Part shown: piece by piece, positions 8,676 to 15,895 of the stretch
How the letters are laid out: every line of letters starts with the position of its first letter
How positions within the stretch are numbered: the first letter of the stretch is position 1
NCBI RefSeq assembly: GCF_015207525.1
Contig: NZ_JADEWR010000004.1
Location: 1-64,000, forward strand
Direction of reading: 5' to 3'
Origin: Nodosilinea sp. LEGE 06152
Lineage (GTDB): Bacteria; Cyanobacteriota; Cyanobacteriia; Phormidesmidales; Phormidesmidaceae
DNA length: 64,000 nt
The notes under the pieces: model-generated
Told to the model about the DNA's origin: nothing
Databases searched by the model: none
What the model saw: only the letters and a program-made list of their open reading frames with translations
Made by a program: the position numbers and the translations under genes

Positions 8676-9326
8676 TCACTGATCACTGAGTAGTACAGAC
8701 AGGTGAGATGGCATTGAACGGGTGTGGACCAACTGGCCTGTCGCCAGGTAATCGAGTTCTTCAGGGGTTGAGTGGCGGCCTAGCAAAGCGTTGCGGTGGG
8801 GCTGTCGGCCAAACCGGGCAATCACCTCTCGGTGGGCGCGCGCTTGGGAGGCAGAAAATGCCAGCAATTCGCGATGTTCAGGTAGGGCCTCTTGCACCAG
8901 TTCATCGGCCAATTGAACAGCCAAATCCAATTTTTTCAGCTCTTCAGAATGGCCCAGCGGCAGCAAGAAAAACGTTTTTTCCTAAGGTGTTTTTAGGGCG
9001 GCGTAATGGCCGATATTAACGCCTTCTAATGCCAGTAGACAGGCTTTTGCATCCTGGGCGAAGGCTTGGGCTGTGCCTTGATAGCTCGTCCGGGAAAACT
9101 GATCAAGAAGAATGATGAGCGCTAGGCGCGATCGCGGTTCCTTCGCCCAGCTATCAAGTTCACCTCGGGCGGCCTGCTCAAGCAGCGGCAAAAAACGCTC
9201 GTTTTCACTGGCGCTTATGCCACCTCGAAACCACCATTGCCACTGGCGAACGATGGCCGCCTGCCCCTGGTTGAGTTGATTGGGAAACCAGAACTGAAGA
9301 ATAGTTTCAAAAGGTTGGATAGTCAT
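8676..9326 (-). pseudogene. DUF924 family gene with one in-frame amber codon
   Basis: Read from the ATG at 9326, the protein starts MTIQPFETILQFWFP, contains DQFSRTSYQGTAQAFAQDAK and reaches HYAALKTP. It then meets TAG at 8982-8984 and continues in the same frame with EKTFFLLPLGHSEELKK and RFGRQPHRNALLGRHSTPEE to a TAG/TGA-type end at 8676. All DUF924 landmarks are present, in order and in one frame; in the family the stop sits where a residue precedes the FFYLPFEHSED motif. A single CAG-to-TAG or GAG-to-TAG change would explain it. It could be a recent pseudogene, a read-through gene or a base error. Confidence 0.8.
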
Positions 9327-9392
9327 GGTGTACATTTCTTTCTGCTGACCGTCAACGTGTGATGCCATTGTTTTGGCAAACTATGATGTGAC

Positions 9393-9875
9393 CTAAACTG
9401 ACGCTAACTGAATTGGCTGTCCCATCATTTTTTGAATTGACTCGGGTCGCATGGCTTCTTCATACTGAGGCACAAACTCTGGCGGCATAAACTCAAATAG
9501 GATGCGATTTTCGGCCCAAAATTCAACTACGCTAAAGGGCACAACATCACCCCGGATACGGACAATTACCCGCCATCCCTCGCGCTGCCCAATCTGCTCA
9601 ATTTGATCGGGGCTAGTGGGCACCGAAATGGCGGCATGGGAAGGCATAAACTGAACGGGTGAAGTTTGACGAACTTTGGCCGACTCAGTATCGACTCCCG
9701 GCATCCAAGCATCGCCTTGCTTAAACACCACGATGTGGGTGCCGTAGTCGTCAAAAGGCATGACCAAAAAGCTACCGGGGACCAGAAATGTGTAGACCTT
9801 CCCTTGCCAGATTTCGGCTAAGACGCTGGCAACTCGCAGGGGCTCTTGAGCATCGATGGAAATGTGGTGAATCAT
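9393..9875 (-). CDS. VOC-like (glyoxalase fold) hypothetical protein
   Basis: 160 residues with the opening MIHHISIDAQEPLRVASVLAEIWQG (shown in part), which is the beta-alpha start of a vicinal-oxygen-chelate fold. His3 or His4 is the first likely metal ligand, and SHAAISVPTSPDQIEQIGQREGW resembles the second betaalphabeta unit. The C-terminus (ENRILFEFMPPEFVPQYEEA) supplies an acidic residue. I cannot assign a substrate. It is followed at a short distance by the interrupted DUF924 gene in the same direction. Confidence 0.65.
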   Translation of the reverse strand: MIHHISIDAQEPLRVASVLAEIWQGKVYTFLVPGSFLVMPFDDYGTHIVVFKQGDAWMPGVDTESAKVRQTSPVQFMPSHAAISVPTSPDQIEQIGQREGWRVIVRIRGDVVPFSVVEFWAENRILFEFMPPEFVPQYEEAMRPESIQKMMGQPIQLASV

Positions 9876-9954
9876 GTAAATTTACCTCCTGGTTGGGGTT
9901 GTTAGGGGTTAGGTGATGGTTTAACGCTGTTTTGCCTGGGGCAGGGGTGGCACA

Positions 9955-10149
9955 TCAATCTCTACCCCGCATCGCCGAAAAAAGCTTTGAGCACGGCAAA
10001 CGCTGCTGAATTGTCGCTAAGTAGCGCGTGGTTTGAGTGGTCAAATACAATCGCTTCTTCTGCCGGTATATAGACAGACTAGGCAGTTTAGGGGCAGGCG
10101 TAGTTGCTAAAGCTCGATCGCTATCATCTAAAAAAACGTGAATCTTCAT
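9955..10149 (-). CDS. small hypothetical protein
   Basis: A 64-residue frame from the ATG at 10149 (MKIHVFLDDSDRALATTPAP). The C-terminal half is basic and resembles a short beta hairpin plus helix (SLSIYRQKKRLYLTTQTTRY). The GGGAAT upstream is a weak ribosome site. It lies downstream of the DUF3574-RTX gene in the same direction, with 85 bp between them. It resembles nothing I know and may not be expressed. Confidence 0.35.
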   Translation of the reverse strand: MKIHVFLDDSDRALATTPAPKLPSLSIYRQKKRLYLTTQTTRYLATIQQRLPCSKLFSAMRGRD

Positions 10150-10234
10150 AGGTTTATTCCCGTTGTAAGGCAACTGCAAAAAACAGCAATAGTGTTCAAT
10201 TGAGTTAGGCGGAAAGCTTTGGTTTGAGCGTGGC

Positions 10235-11902
10235 CTAGACCACAACAATGTCCGCGTTACTTAGAGCAGGGGCACCGCTTAGTACGGCCACTAGCACCTG
10301 GGCTTGGCAGCCATTACCATCGCAGTCAAAGAATAATTCCCCTGACAGATTGTTGTAGATGAAGCGATCTTTGCCATCAGCGGCGGCTGTGCCTAAGCTA
10401 AATTGCTCTGGCGAAATGGGCGCGCCAGCTACCAATCCGCCACCAAAGCCCGCCGCTCGAATTAGGATGCGATCGCCTTCGGCAGCAAAATCAGTGATTT
10501 TGTCACCTCCTTGATGCAAGTTGTTAAAGCGGAACGCATCGTAACCCTCGCCACCGGTTAGAATGTCGACTCCTTTGCCGCCAATAAGGGTGTCATTGCC
10601 GTCTTCACCAAGCAAAATGTCATCGCCAGAATTGCCACTGAGCCCATCGTCACCTGCTCCTCCTCGCAGCAGGTCATCTCCGCTTAGGCCTCGGATGCGA
10701 TCGCTGCCACCCTGGCCATCAATGATGTCGCCGGAGTCTTTAAAGCCCTCAAATCTGTTGTCCAAATCGCCTAAAAAGATCGTGTCGGTGTCGAAGGCAA
10801 CCTGAATGTCTTCATCAACAACCTGTAAAACCGATTCCTGCTGGAACTGTTGCTTATAGGCCTGGATAATTTGAGCGATCGCTGCTTCATTTTCTACGGT
10901 GTCTTCAAAAATGAGCGAGACGATTTTGCTGGGCTCTTGAACCAGGTCATTTGTGCTGCTGAGGAACTGCCCATCAGCGTCGTAAACCGTGAGCCCATCG
11001 GGAAATCGCGAGGTAATCTCCTGATTTAAGAACTGCTGAAACTCTGCCTCTGAAACTTCGCCACCTCCGGCAATGTTGCGACCAAAGTAAAGATCGGTTT
11101 GGATCAGTTCTGGAATCGGGTCATTATCGATTAGATCTTCCGATTGGCTAAAGCCTACTTTAACCGCTTCGTTGACGATTTCTAAAACCGATTCTTGCTG
11201 GAACTGTTGCTTGTAGGCAGCAATAATCTGATCGATACTTTGCTCATTTGCTACCGTGTCTTCAAAAATGAGCGAGACCACCTGGCTGGGCTCTTGAACC
11301 AAGTTTCCGGTGCTATCTAAGAACTGCCCATCGGCATCATAGACCGTCAGACCATTGGGAAATCGCGGTGTAATTTCGGCGTCGATAAACGCTTGAAAAT
11401 CAGCCTCTGAGACCTGGCCGCCCCCCGCGATGTTGCGCCCAAAGTACAGATCTTCCTGAATCAGCTCTGGAACTGGGTCATTCTCAATCAGGTCGTCGGC
11501 CTCGTCAAAGCCAACCTTGAGGTAATCGGCGTTGACAATTTCTAAAACTGATTCTTGCTGAAACTGCTGTTTGTAAGCTTCGATAAGTTGGTCAACTTCT
11601 GCCTGGTTTTCCAGAGTGTTCTCAAAGATGAGGGTGACTACCTGGCTGGGTTCTTGAATTAGGCTACCGGTGCTGTCTAGGAACTGCCCATCGGCGTCGT
11701 AAACCGTCAGCCCGTCGGGAAATCGCGGTGTGATTTCGGCATCGATAAACGCCTGAAAATCGGCTTCTGAAACTTCACCGCCACCGGCAATATTGCGCCC
11801 GAAATATAGATCCTGCTGAACGAGCCCAGGGCTAATACGATTGGATTCCACACCTGACACGACTTGTTGGGTATGGGTTTCTGCATAAATTGGGGGGACC
11901 AT
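10235..11902 (-). CDS. secreted RTX protein with three DUF3574 domains
   Basis: A 555-residue protein from the ATG at 11902, which has AAGGAC 8 nt upstream. Residues about 31-127, 151-247 and 270-364 are three near-identical DUF3574 units; each begins DLYFGRNIAGGG and has FPDGLTVYDADGQF, a QEPS segment and AYKQQFQQESVL. Residues about 388-455 are hemolysin-type calcium-binding nonapeptides (GGxGxDxLxGG). The last 100 residues (AFRFNNLHQGGDKITDF to the end ADIVVV) are a type I secretion C-terminus almost the same as that of the neighbouring gene. There is no Sec signal, consistent with ABC-type export. The role of DUF3574 is unknown. Confidence 0.85.
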   Translation of the reverse strand: MVPPIYAETHTQQVVSGVESNRISPGLVQQDLYFGRNIAGGGEVSEADFQAFIDAEITPRFPDGLTVYDADGQFLDSTGSLIQEPSQVVTLIFENTLENQAEVDQLIEAYKQQFQQESVLEIVNADYLKVGFDEADDLIENDPVPELIQEDLYFGRNIAGGGQVSEADFQAFIDAEITPRFPNGLTVYDADGQFLDSTGNLVQEPSQVVSLIFEDTVANEQSIDQIIAAYKQQFQQESVLEIVNEAVKVGFSQSEDLIDNDPIPELIQTDLYFGRNIAGGGEVSEAEFQQFLNQEITSRFPDGLTVYDADGQFLSSTNDLVQEPSKIVSLIFEDTVENEAAIAQIIQAYKQQFQQESVLQVVDEDIQVAFDTDTIFLGDLDNRFEGFKDSGDIIDGQGGSDRIRGLSGDDLLRGGAGDDGLSGNSGDDILLGEDGNDTLIGGKGVDILTGGEGYDAFRFNNLHQGGDKITDFAAEGDRILIRAAGFGGGLVAGAPISPEQFSLGTAAADGKDRFIYNNLSGELFFDCDGNGCQAQVLVAVLSGAPALSNADIVVV

Positions 11903-11952
11903 AGCGTGTCCTTTTGTCTGTATGTCTGTATTCAGAATTAATCTGCTGTAAG

Positions 11953-11990
11953 GAGGCTCGTGAGGGAGCAGAGCCCCCTGCATGAGCCTC
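11953..11990 (-). terminator. hairpin between the two RTX genes
   Basis: GAGGCTC and GAGCCTC arms, 24 nt apart, in the 101-bp gap between the two RTX-type genes. No T-run follows on the minus strand, so this may attenuate or process the transcript rather than end it. Confidence 0.3.
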
Positions 11991-12003
11991 TGGACGAGGC
12001 GGC

Positions 12004-14070
12004 CTAGACCACAACAATGTCGGCGTTGCTAATCGTCGGCGCACCGCCCAGCGTGGCCAGCAGCACCTGGGCATGGCTGCCGGTGCCGTCGCGGTCAAAG
12101 AACAGTTCGCCGGAGGTGTTGTTGTAGATGAACCGATCGCTGCCATCAGCAGCCGCAGCACCCAGCACAAACTGACTGGCTGAAATTGCCGCACCGGCAT
12201 TTAACCCACCGCCAAAGCCCGCCGCCCGAATTAGGATCTGGTCGTCAGCGGCGACAAAATCAGTGATGATGTCGCCCGCCTGATCTAAGTGGTCAAAGCG
12301 GAAGGAGTCGCTGCCCTCGTTCCCCGTTAGGGTGTCTGCACCCTTGCCGCCTAGCAGGGTGTCGTTCCCCAACCCGCCGAGCAGGGTGTCGCTGTTGACG
12401 CTGCCGACGATGTTGTCATGGCCTGCGCCCCCCTCGATGGTGAGCTGAATGCGGTTTAGCTCCAGGTGATCGGCTTTGATTTGGTCGTTGCCGTTGCCGC
12501 CGGACACCAGCAGGCGATCGCTGGCATCGGCCCGAAAGATCGAAACGTTGGCGGTTAGCCCAGAGACCACTACATCGTGACCTGAGGTAGCGATGCGAAT
12601 GGCATCGTGACGATCTGAACCGGTGATGTTGATGGTGTCGATTTCACCATCGCCTCCAGCAGTGCCCGAAATTCCTAAATTTAGGTTGATTTGCTTGATG
12701 TCGGTGCCGGTCAGATCATTGATATTGACGGTGTCAGCGCCCCCAAAGGCTCGGAAGTCTACCTGCTCCAGGTTGTTGGTATCCATCACCACGGCACCAA
12801 CGTTGCGCAGGAAGGTGAATCGCTCGCCGTTGGCTAGCATGTCAATGATTTCGCTGGCACCGGAGCCGTTGAAGAGCATCGTGTCATAGCCGGCACCACC
12901 GTCGATGCGGTCATTTCCTTCGCCGGGGTTCCAGAGAAACGCGTCTTTGCCCGCCCCTAAGAACGCGATGTCGTTGCCGCGCTTGCCATCGACAAAGTCG
13001 TTGCCGTCGCCGCCCAGCAGCGTGTCGTCTGCGGCACCGCCCAGCAGCAGGTCGTCGCCTTTGCCGCCATCCAGCAAAAGCTGCATGGCCCCCGCTGGAG
13101 AACTGCTGGGGTCGGCCAGGAGATTGGTGGCGTCAATCGTGTCGTTGCCGCCTAGGCCATTGACCACTAGCAGGTCTTGCCCCAGATCGGCCCCCAAAAT
13201 CTTGACCTCGGCCCCCAGCCCCGACACCGTGGCGCTATTGCCAATGCCGCTGATATTGAGCACGTCGTTGCGGTGAGAGGCATTGAGGGTGGTGAGGTCG
13301 GGTGAGCCATCCCCGGTAGTTGAGCCCGGGGCCACTAGGTTGACTTCGACAGTTTGCAACCCAGCCCCGGTTAGGTCGTCAATGGTAACCTCATCGAAGC
13401 CCGCCAATGGGTTGATGACGAGGCGATCGCGATCGCCGTCGCCGCCCACAATGTCAACCTGAGCGGCTAGGCCTTTGACAGTGGTTTTGCCCGCGCCTCC
13501 GCTGACCTTGATAGCATCACCATTGCCTGAGCCATTGAGGATAATGGTATCGGTGGCCCCGTCACCAGCCGTCGAGCCAGCGGCGGCCAGATTGAGGTTG
13601 ATCTGCTTGACGTCGGTGCCCGTCAGGTCGTTGATGGTGATGGTATCGGCTCCGCCCAGAGCGTTAAAGTCGACCTGCTCCAGGTCGTTCGTATCCATCA
13701 GCACGTTGGCTATATCGCGGAAAAAGCGCAGCCGCTCGCCCACCGCAGACATATCAACCTGTTCAGCGATATTGGCACCGTTAAAGAGCATGGTGTCGTA
13801 GCCGTTGCCGCCTTCAATGGTGTCGTTGTCTTCGCCGGGGTTCCAGCCAAAGAGGTCGTTGCCATCGCCGAGAAAGGCCAGGTCGTCGCCATCGCCGCCG
13901 AAGACCGAGTCATTGCCTGCGCCAGCCAGCAGTGTGTCGTTGCCGTCGAGGCTGGCGATCAGGTCATCACCGTCTAAGCCAAAAATTGTGTCGATCTCTT
14001 CGGTGCCCAGCAAGTTGCCCAGGCCAGAGGTGCCAAAGTCGCTGTCGTTGCTACCCGTAATAAGCGCCAT
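12004..14070 (-). CDS. RTX-type calcium-binding secreted protein
   Basis: 688 residues from the ATG at 14070, selected because GGAAG lies 7 nt upstream; a TTG two codons earlier is less likely. Calcium-binding nonapeptide blocks lie near residues 25-80, 335-385 and 560-600. Between them are two related beta-solenoid-like modules, each with a DTMLFNG segment, a D(T)N(D/N)LEQVDF segment and NINDLTGTDIKQINLNL, so the protein carries an internal duplication. The C-terminal 100 residues (SFRFDHLDQAGDIITDF to ADIVVV) are the type I secretion end shared with the next gene. No transporter is encoded in the window. Likely an extracellular or surface protein of unknown role. Confidence 0.85.
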   Translation of the reverse strand: MALITGSNDSDFGTSGLGNLLGTEEIDTIFGLDGDDLIASLDGNDTLLAGAGNDSVFGGDGDDLAFLGDGNDLFGWNPGEDNDTIEGGNGYDTMLFNGANIAEQVDMSAVGERLRFFRDIANVLMDTNDLEQVDFNALGGADTITINDLTGTDVKQINLNLAAAGSTAGDGATDTIILNGSGNGDAIKVSGGAGKTTVKGLAAQVDIVGGDGDRDRLVINPLAGFDEVTIDDLTGAGLQTVEVNLVAPGSTTGDGSPDLTTLNASHRNDVLNISGIGNSATVSGLGAEVKILGADLGQDLLVVNGLGGNDTIDATNLLADPSSSPAGAMQLLLDGGKGDDLLLGGAADDTLLGGDGNDFVDGKRGNDIAFLGAGKDAFLWNPGEGNDRIDGGAGYDTMLFNGSGASEIIDMLANGERFTFLRNVGAVVMDTNNLEQVDFRAFGGADTVNINDLTGTDIKQINLNLGISGTAGGDGEIDTINITGSDRHDAIRIATSGHDVVVSGLTANVSIFRADASDRLLVSGGNGNDQIKADHLELNRIQLTIEGGAGHDNIVGSVNSDTLLGGLGNDTLLGGKGADTLTGNEGSDSFRFDHLDQAGDIITDFVAADDQILIRAAGFGGGLNAGAAISASQFVLGAAAADGSDRFIYNNTSGELFFDRDGTGSHAQVLLATLGGAPTISNADIVVV

Positions 14071-14333
14071 GATCAAACTTCCTTTTGGTGTAAATAACTT
14101 GGGTGTGCAGGGCGTAAGATGTTGCTTTGCGTTGGCGAAGCCTCCCGGAACGGGAATCGCCGTTCCCCGCTCAAAGACAACGGTGAAACCATCCCAAGGG
14201 GAAACACATCCCCTCAGGTTTGGCCGTCTTCATATCGGAAGGCACTAAGTGCTAGGTGGGTTACGCAGTCGCCACCTAAGGACAACTTTGCTAAACCCAA
14301 AAATTTAGAGGTTAGGGCGATCGAGCTAATTAC

Positions 14334-14969
14334 TCACGCGTTGGCAGCGGCCATAGACATGGCGAAGGCTCTACCTGCTGCCCGATATTTTTCAACATCC
14401 TTTGGGGTTGCCGGTTGGCAATCGGTGGTGTCGCCATATAACGTACTAAACTCTCGATGCCATCCGGCAAATTCGAGCACGATACCGTCTGGGTCTTGAA
14501 AATAGATCGAACTCACAAAGGTCTGGTCATTGACCTGATCTGAGGCCTGCATCGGCGAGTTATCGTGGTGAATTACCGGACTGACCTGAACACCCTTCTC
14601 GATCAGTTTTTGCCGATAGGCCTCAATGTTTTCCGCTGGCACGTTAAAGGCGAAATGATTCATTGATCCATGGGATGAGACTAAGGAAGCTGGATCGTTA
14701 AAATCAACTGCCATATCCAAACTTCCGCGAGGATTTGAGAGGCCGGGTTGGCGCTCGGCTGCTTCGGGGAACCAAAAGAAGGCGATGCACTCGCCCTCAC
14801 CCATGTCGAAGAAGAAGTGCTGCCCAAGACCGGCCGGCAGATCGAAGGCTTTGATAAGCTTCATGCCGAGCACGTTGGTGTAAAACTCAACCGTGCGTTC
14901 CATGTCTTTGCAGACTAGGGCGACATGGTTTAGACCCATGATTTTGAATTCAGAATTTGTGTTCTGCAT
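14334..14969 (-). CDS. VOC family protein (glyoxalase/dioxygenase superfamily)
   Basis: 211 residues from the ATG at 14969, which has AGGAG 9 nt upstream; the ATG at 14987 lies before that site. The first module contains GLNHVALVCKDMERTVEFY with the first metal-binding His. The second contains SMNHFAFNVPAENIEAYRQK and ends IYFQDPDGIVLEFAGW, giving His and Glu ligands as in ring-cleaving dioxygenases and glyoxalases. A 40-residue tail after the fold is unusual. Substrate unknown. It stands alone, with 260 bp to the RTX gene. Confidence 0.85.
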   Translation of the reverse strand: MQNTNSEFKIMGLNHVALVCKDMERTVEFYTNVLGMKLIKAFDLPAGLGQHFFFDMGEGECIAFFWFPEAAERQPGLSNPRGSLDMAVDFNDPASLVSSHGSMNHFAFNVPAENIEAYRQKLIEKGVQVSPVIHHDNSPMQASDQVNDQTFVSSIYFQDPDGIVLEFAGWHREFSTLYGDTTDCQPATPKDVEKYRAAGRAFAMSMAAANA

Positions 14970-15079
14970 CGAATATTTCTCCTGCATAGTTGGGGGCTTT
15001 ACTGTGCTGTTCAGAATGTGATTTGATATTGAGTTCTTTGCAATACTTGTTCTGAACCTGGGCGTTTAAGGTTGAGTGG

Positions 15080-15113
15080 AGCAGTGTCCCCAGAAAAGGC
15101 GAGAGACACTGCT
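15080..15113 (-). terminator. hairpin after the repeat-protein gene
   Basis: 9-bp perfect arms AGCAGTGTC and GACACTGCT, 31 bp past the stop codon of the repeat-protein gene. There is no T-run, so it may be a Rho-independent terminator of weak type or an mRNA 3'-stabilising hairpin. Confidence 0.4.
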
Positions 15114-15143
15114 TAGGCCATGAGTCATCTACAAAACCACAAC

Positions 15144-15593
15144 TTAGCGAGTTAGGCTGAATCCTAGATGTTCTCGCTGCAGTTCATTAAAATCGACGGC
15201 ATCTTTGTCGAGGTTTTCTTGACGCAGCCGATCGAAGTCAACCGCGTTAGATTTCTCCAGGTTTTCTTGACGCAGGCGGTCAAAGTTAACAGCACCTTTC
15301 TCGAGATTTTCTTGACGCAGCTGATCGAAATCAATCACGTTGGATTTCTCCAGGTTCTCGCGACGGACGCTGTCAAGGTCAACGGCACTTTTCTCAAGGT
15401 TTTCTTGACGCAGCCGATCTAATTTAGCGGTGTTAGATTTTTCCAGATTCTCGCGACGGACGCTGTCAAAGTCAACGGCATCTTTGTCGAGGTTTTCCCG
15501 GCGCAGCTGGTCAAAGTCAACTGCATAGGCTGCGGGAACAATCGCGATCGCAGCAACAGAAGCAGCCAATATAGACAGTGCAAAACGTTTCAT
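15144..15593 (-). CDS. secreted protein of eight 15/16-residue repeats
   Basis: 149 residues: a Sec signal peptide (MKRFALSILAASVAAIA, cleaved after AYA at about residue 24), then eight tandem units of the form AVDFDxLRxENLEK(S/D)(N). Unit lengths alternate 15 and 16 residues. Each unit places L/V, R and ENL at fixed spacing, so a charged helical or coiled rod is plausible. The last unit ends LQREHLGFSLTR. The DNA copies differ at third positions, so the array is not a very recent expansion. CTAGGAG stands 9 nt before the ATG, and phased direct repeats lie 91-129 bp upstream. I do not recognise a family; it probably acts in the periplasm or outside the cell. Confidence 0.85.
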   Translation of the reverse strand: MKRFALSILAASVAAIAIVPAAYAVDFDQLRRENLDKDAVDFDSVRRENLEKSNTAKLDRLRQENLEKSAVDLDSVRRENLEKSNVIDFDQLRQENLEKGAVNFDRLRQENLEKSNAVDFDRLRQENLDKDAVDFNELQREHLGFSLTR

Positions 15594-15683
15594 GGGTTTG
15601 ACTCCTAGGGGGTGAGTAAATCAGTTCAGGTGTAGATGTCGAACCGAGTCATCTATCAGATTGTTTTCACCCTAAAGGTCGAG

Positions 15684-15722
15684 GCGTTACTAAAGCGTTC
15701 CAGGGCGTTCCGGCAGCGTTCT
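15684..15722 (-). promoter_or_regulatory. four phased direct heptamers, candidate SARP/OmpR-type operator
   Basis: Plus-strand heptamers GCGTTAC (15684), GCGTTCC (15695), GCGTTCC (15705) and GCGTTCT (15716) start 11, 10 and 11 bp apart, which is one helical turn each. On the coding strand of the repeat-protein gene they read as (A/G)(G/T)AACGC. They end 91 bp before that gene's ATG and follow the stop of the SARP-domain gene by about 170 bp. Direct heptamers at 10-11 bp are typical of winged-helix OmpR/SARP regulators. Confidence 0.55.
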
Positions 15723-15895
15723 GTTGAGCTGGCTAGGGGTAAATGCAGTGGATAAAAGGGCATTTCGCCGTCACCAGTTCAGTCCAGACAGTTCTGCCGG
15801 AATGTTGCAAAATCTAAACGTCCCCACATTGGAACGGTTTGAAAACTTCCCGATGTCCTAATTGACTGAGCGATAGCTATAGCGGTGAAGTTGAC

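Noticed and set aside
14128..14160. Sequence GGCGAAGCC...CGGGAATCG shared with 56600-56630
   Set aside because: It is a short, partly matched pair, probably a common intergenic motif of this group. It is too weak to name as an element.
15144..15593. Regular DNA repeats that look like a CRISPR array
   Set aside because: The periodicity of 45-48 bp is explained by the 15/16-residue protein repeat in an intact frame with a signal peptide and ribosome site. There are no variable spacers.
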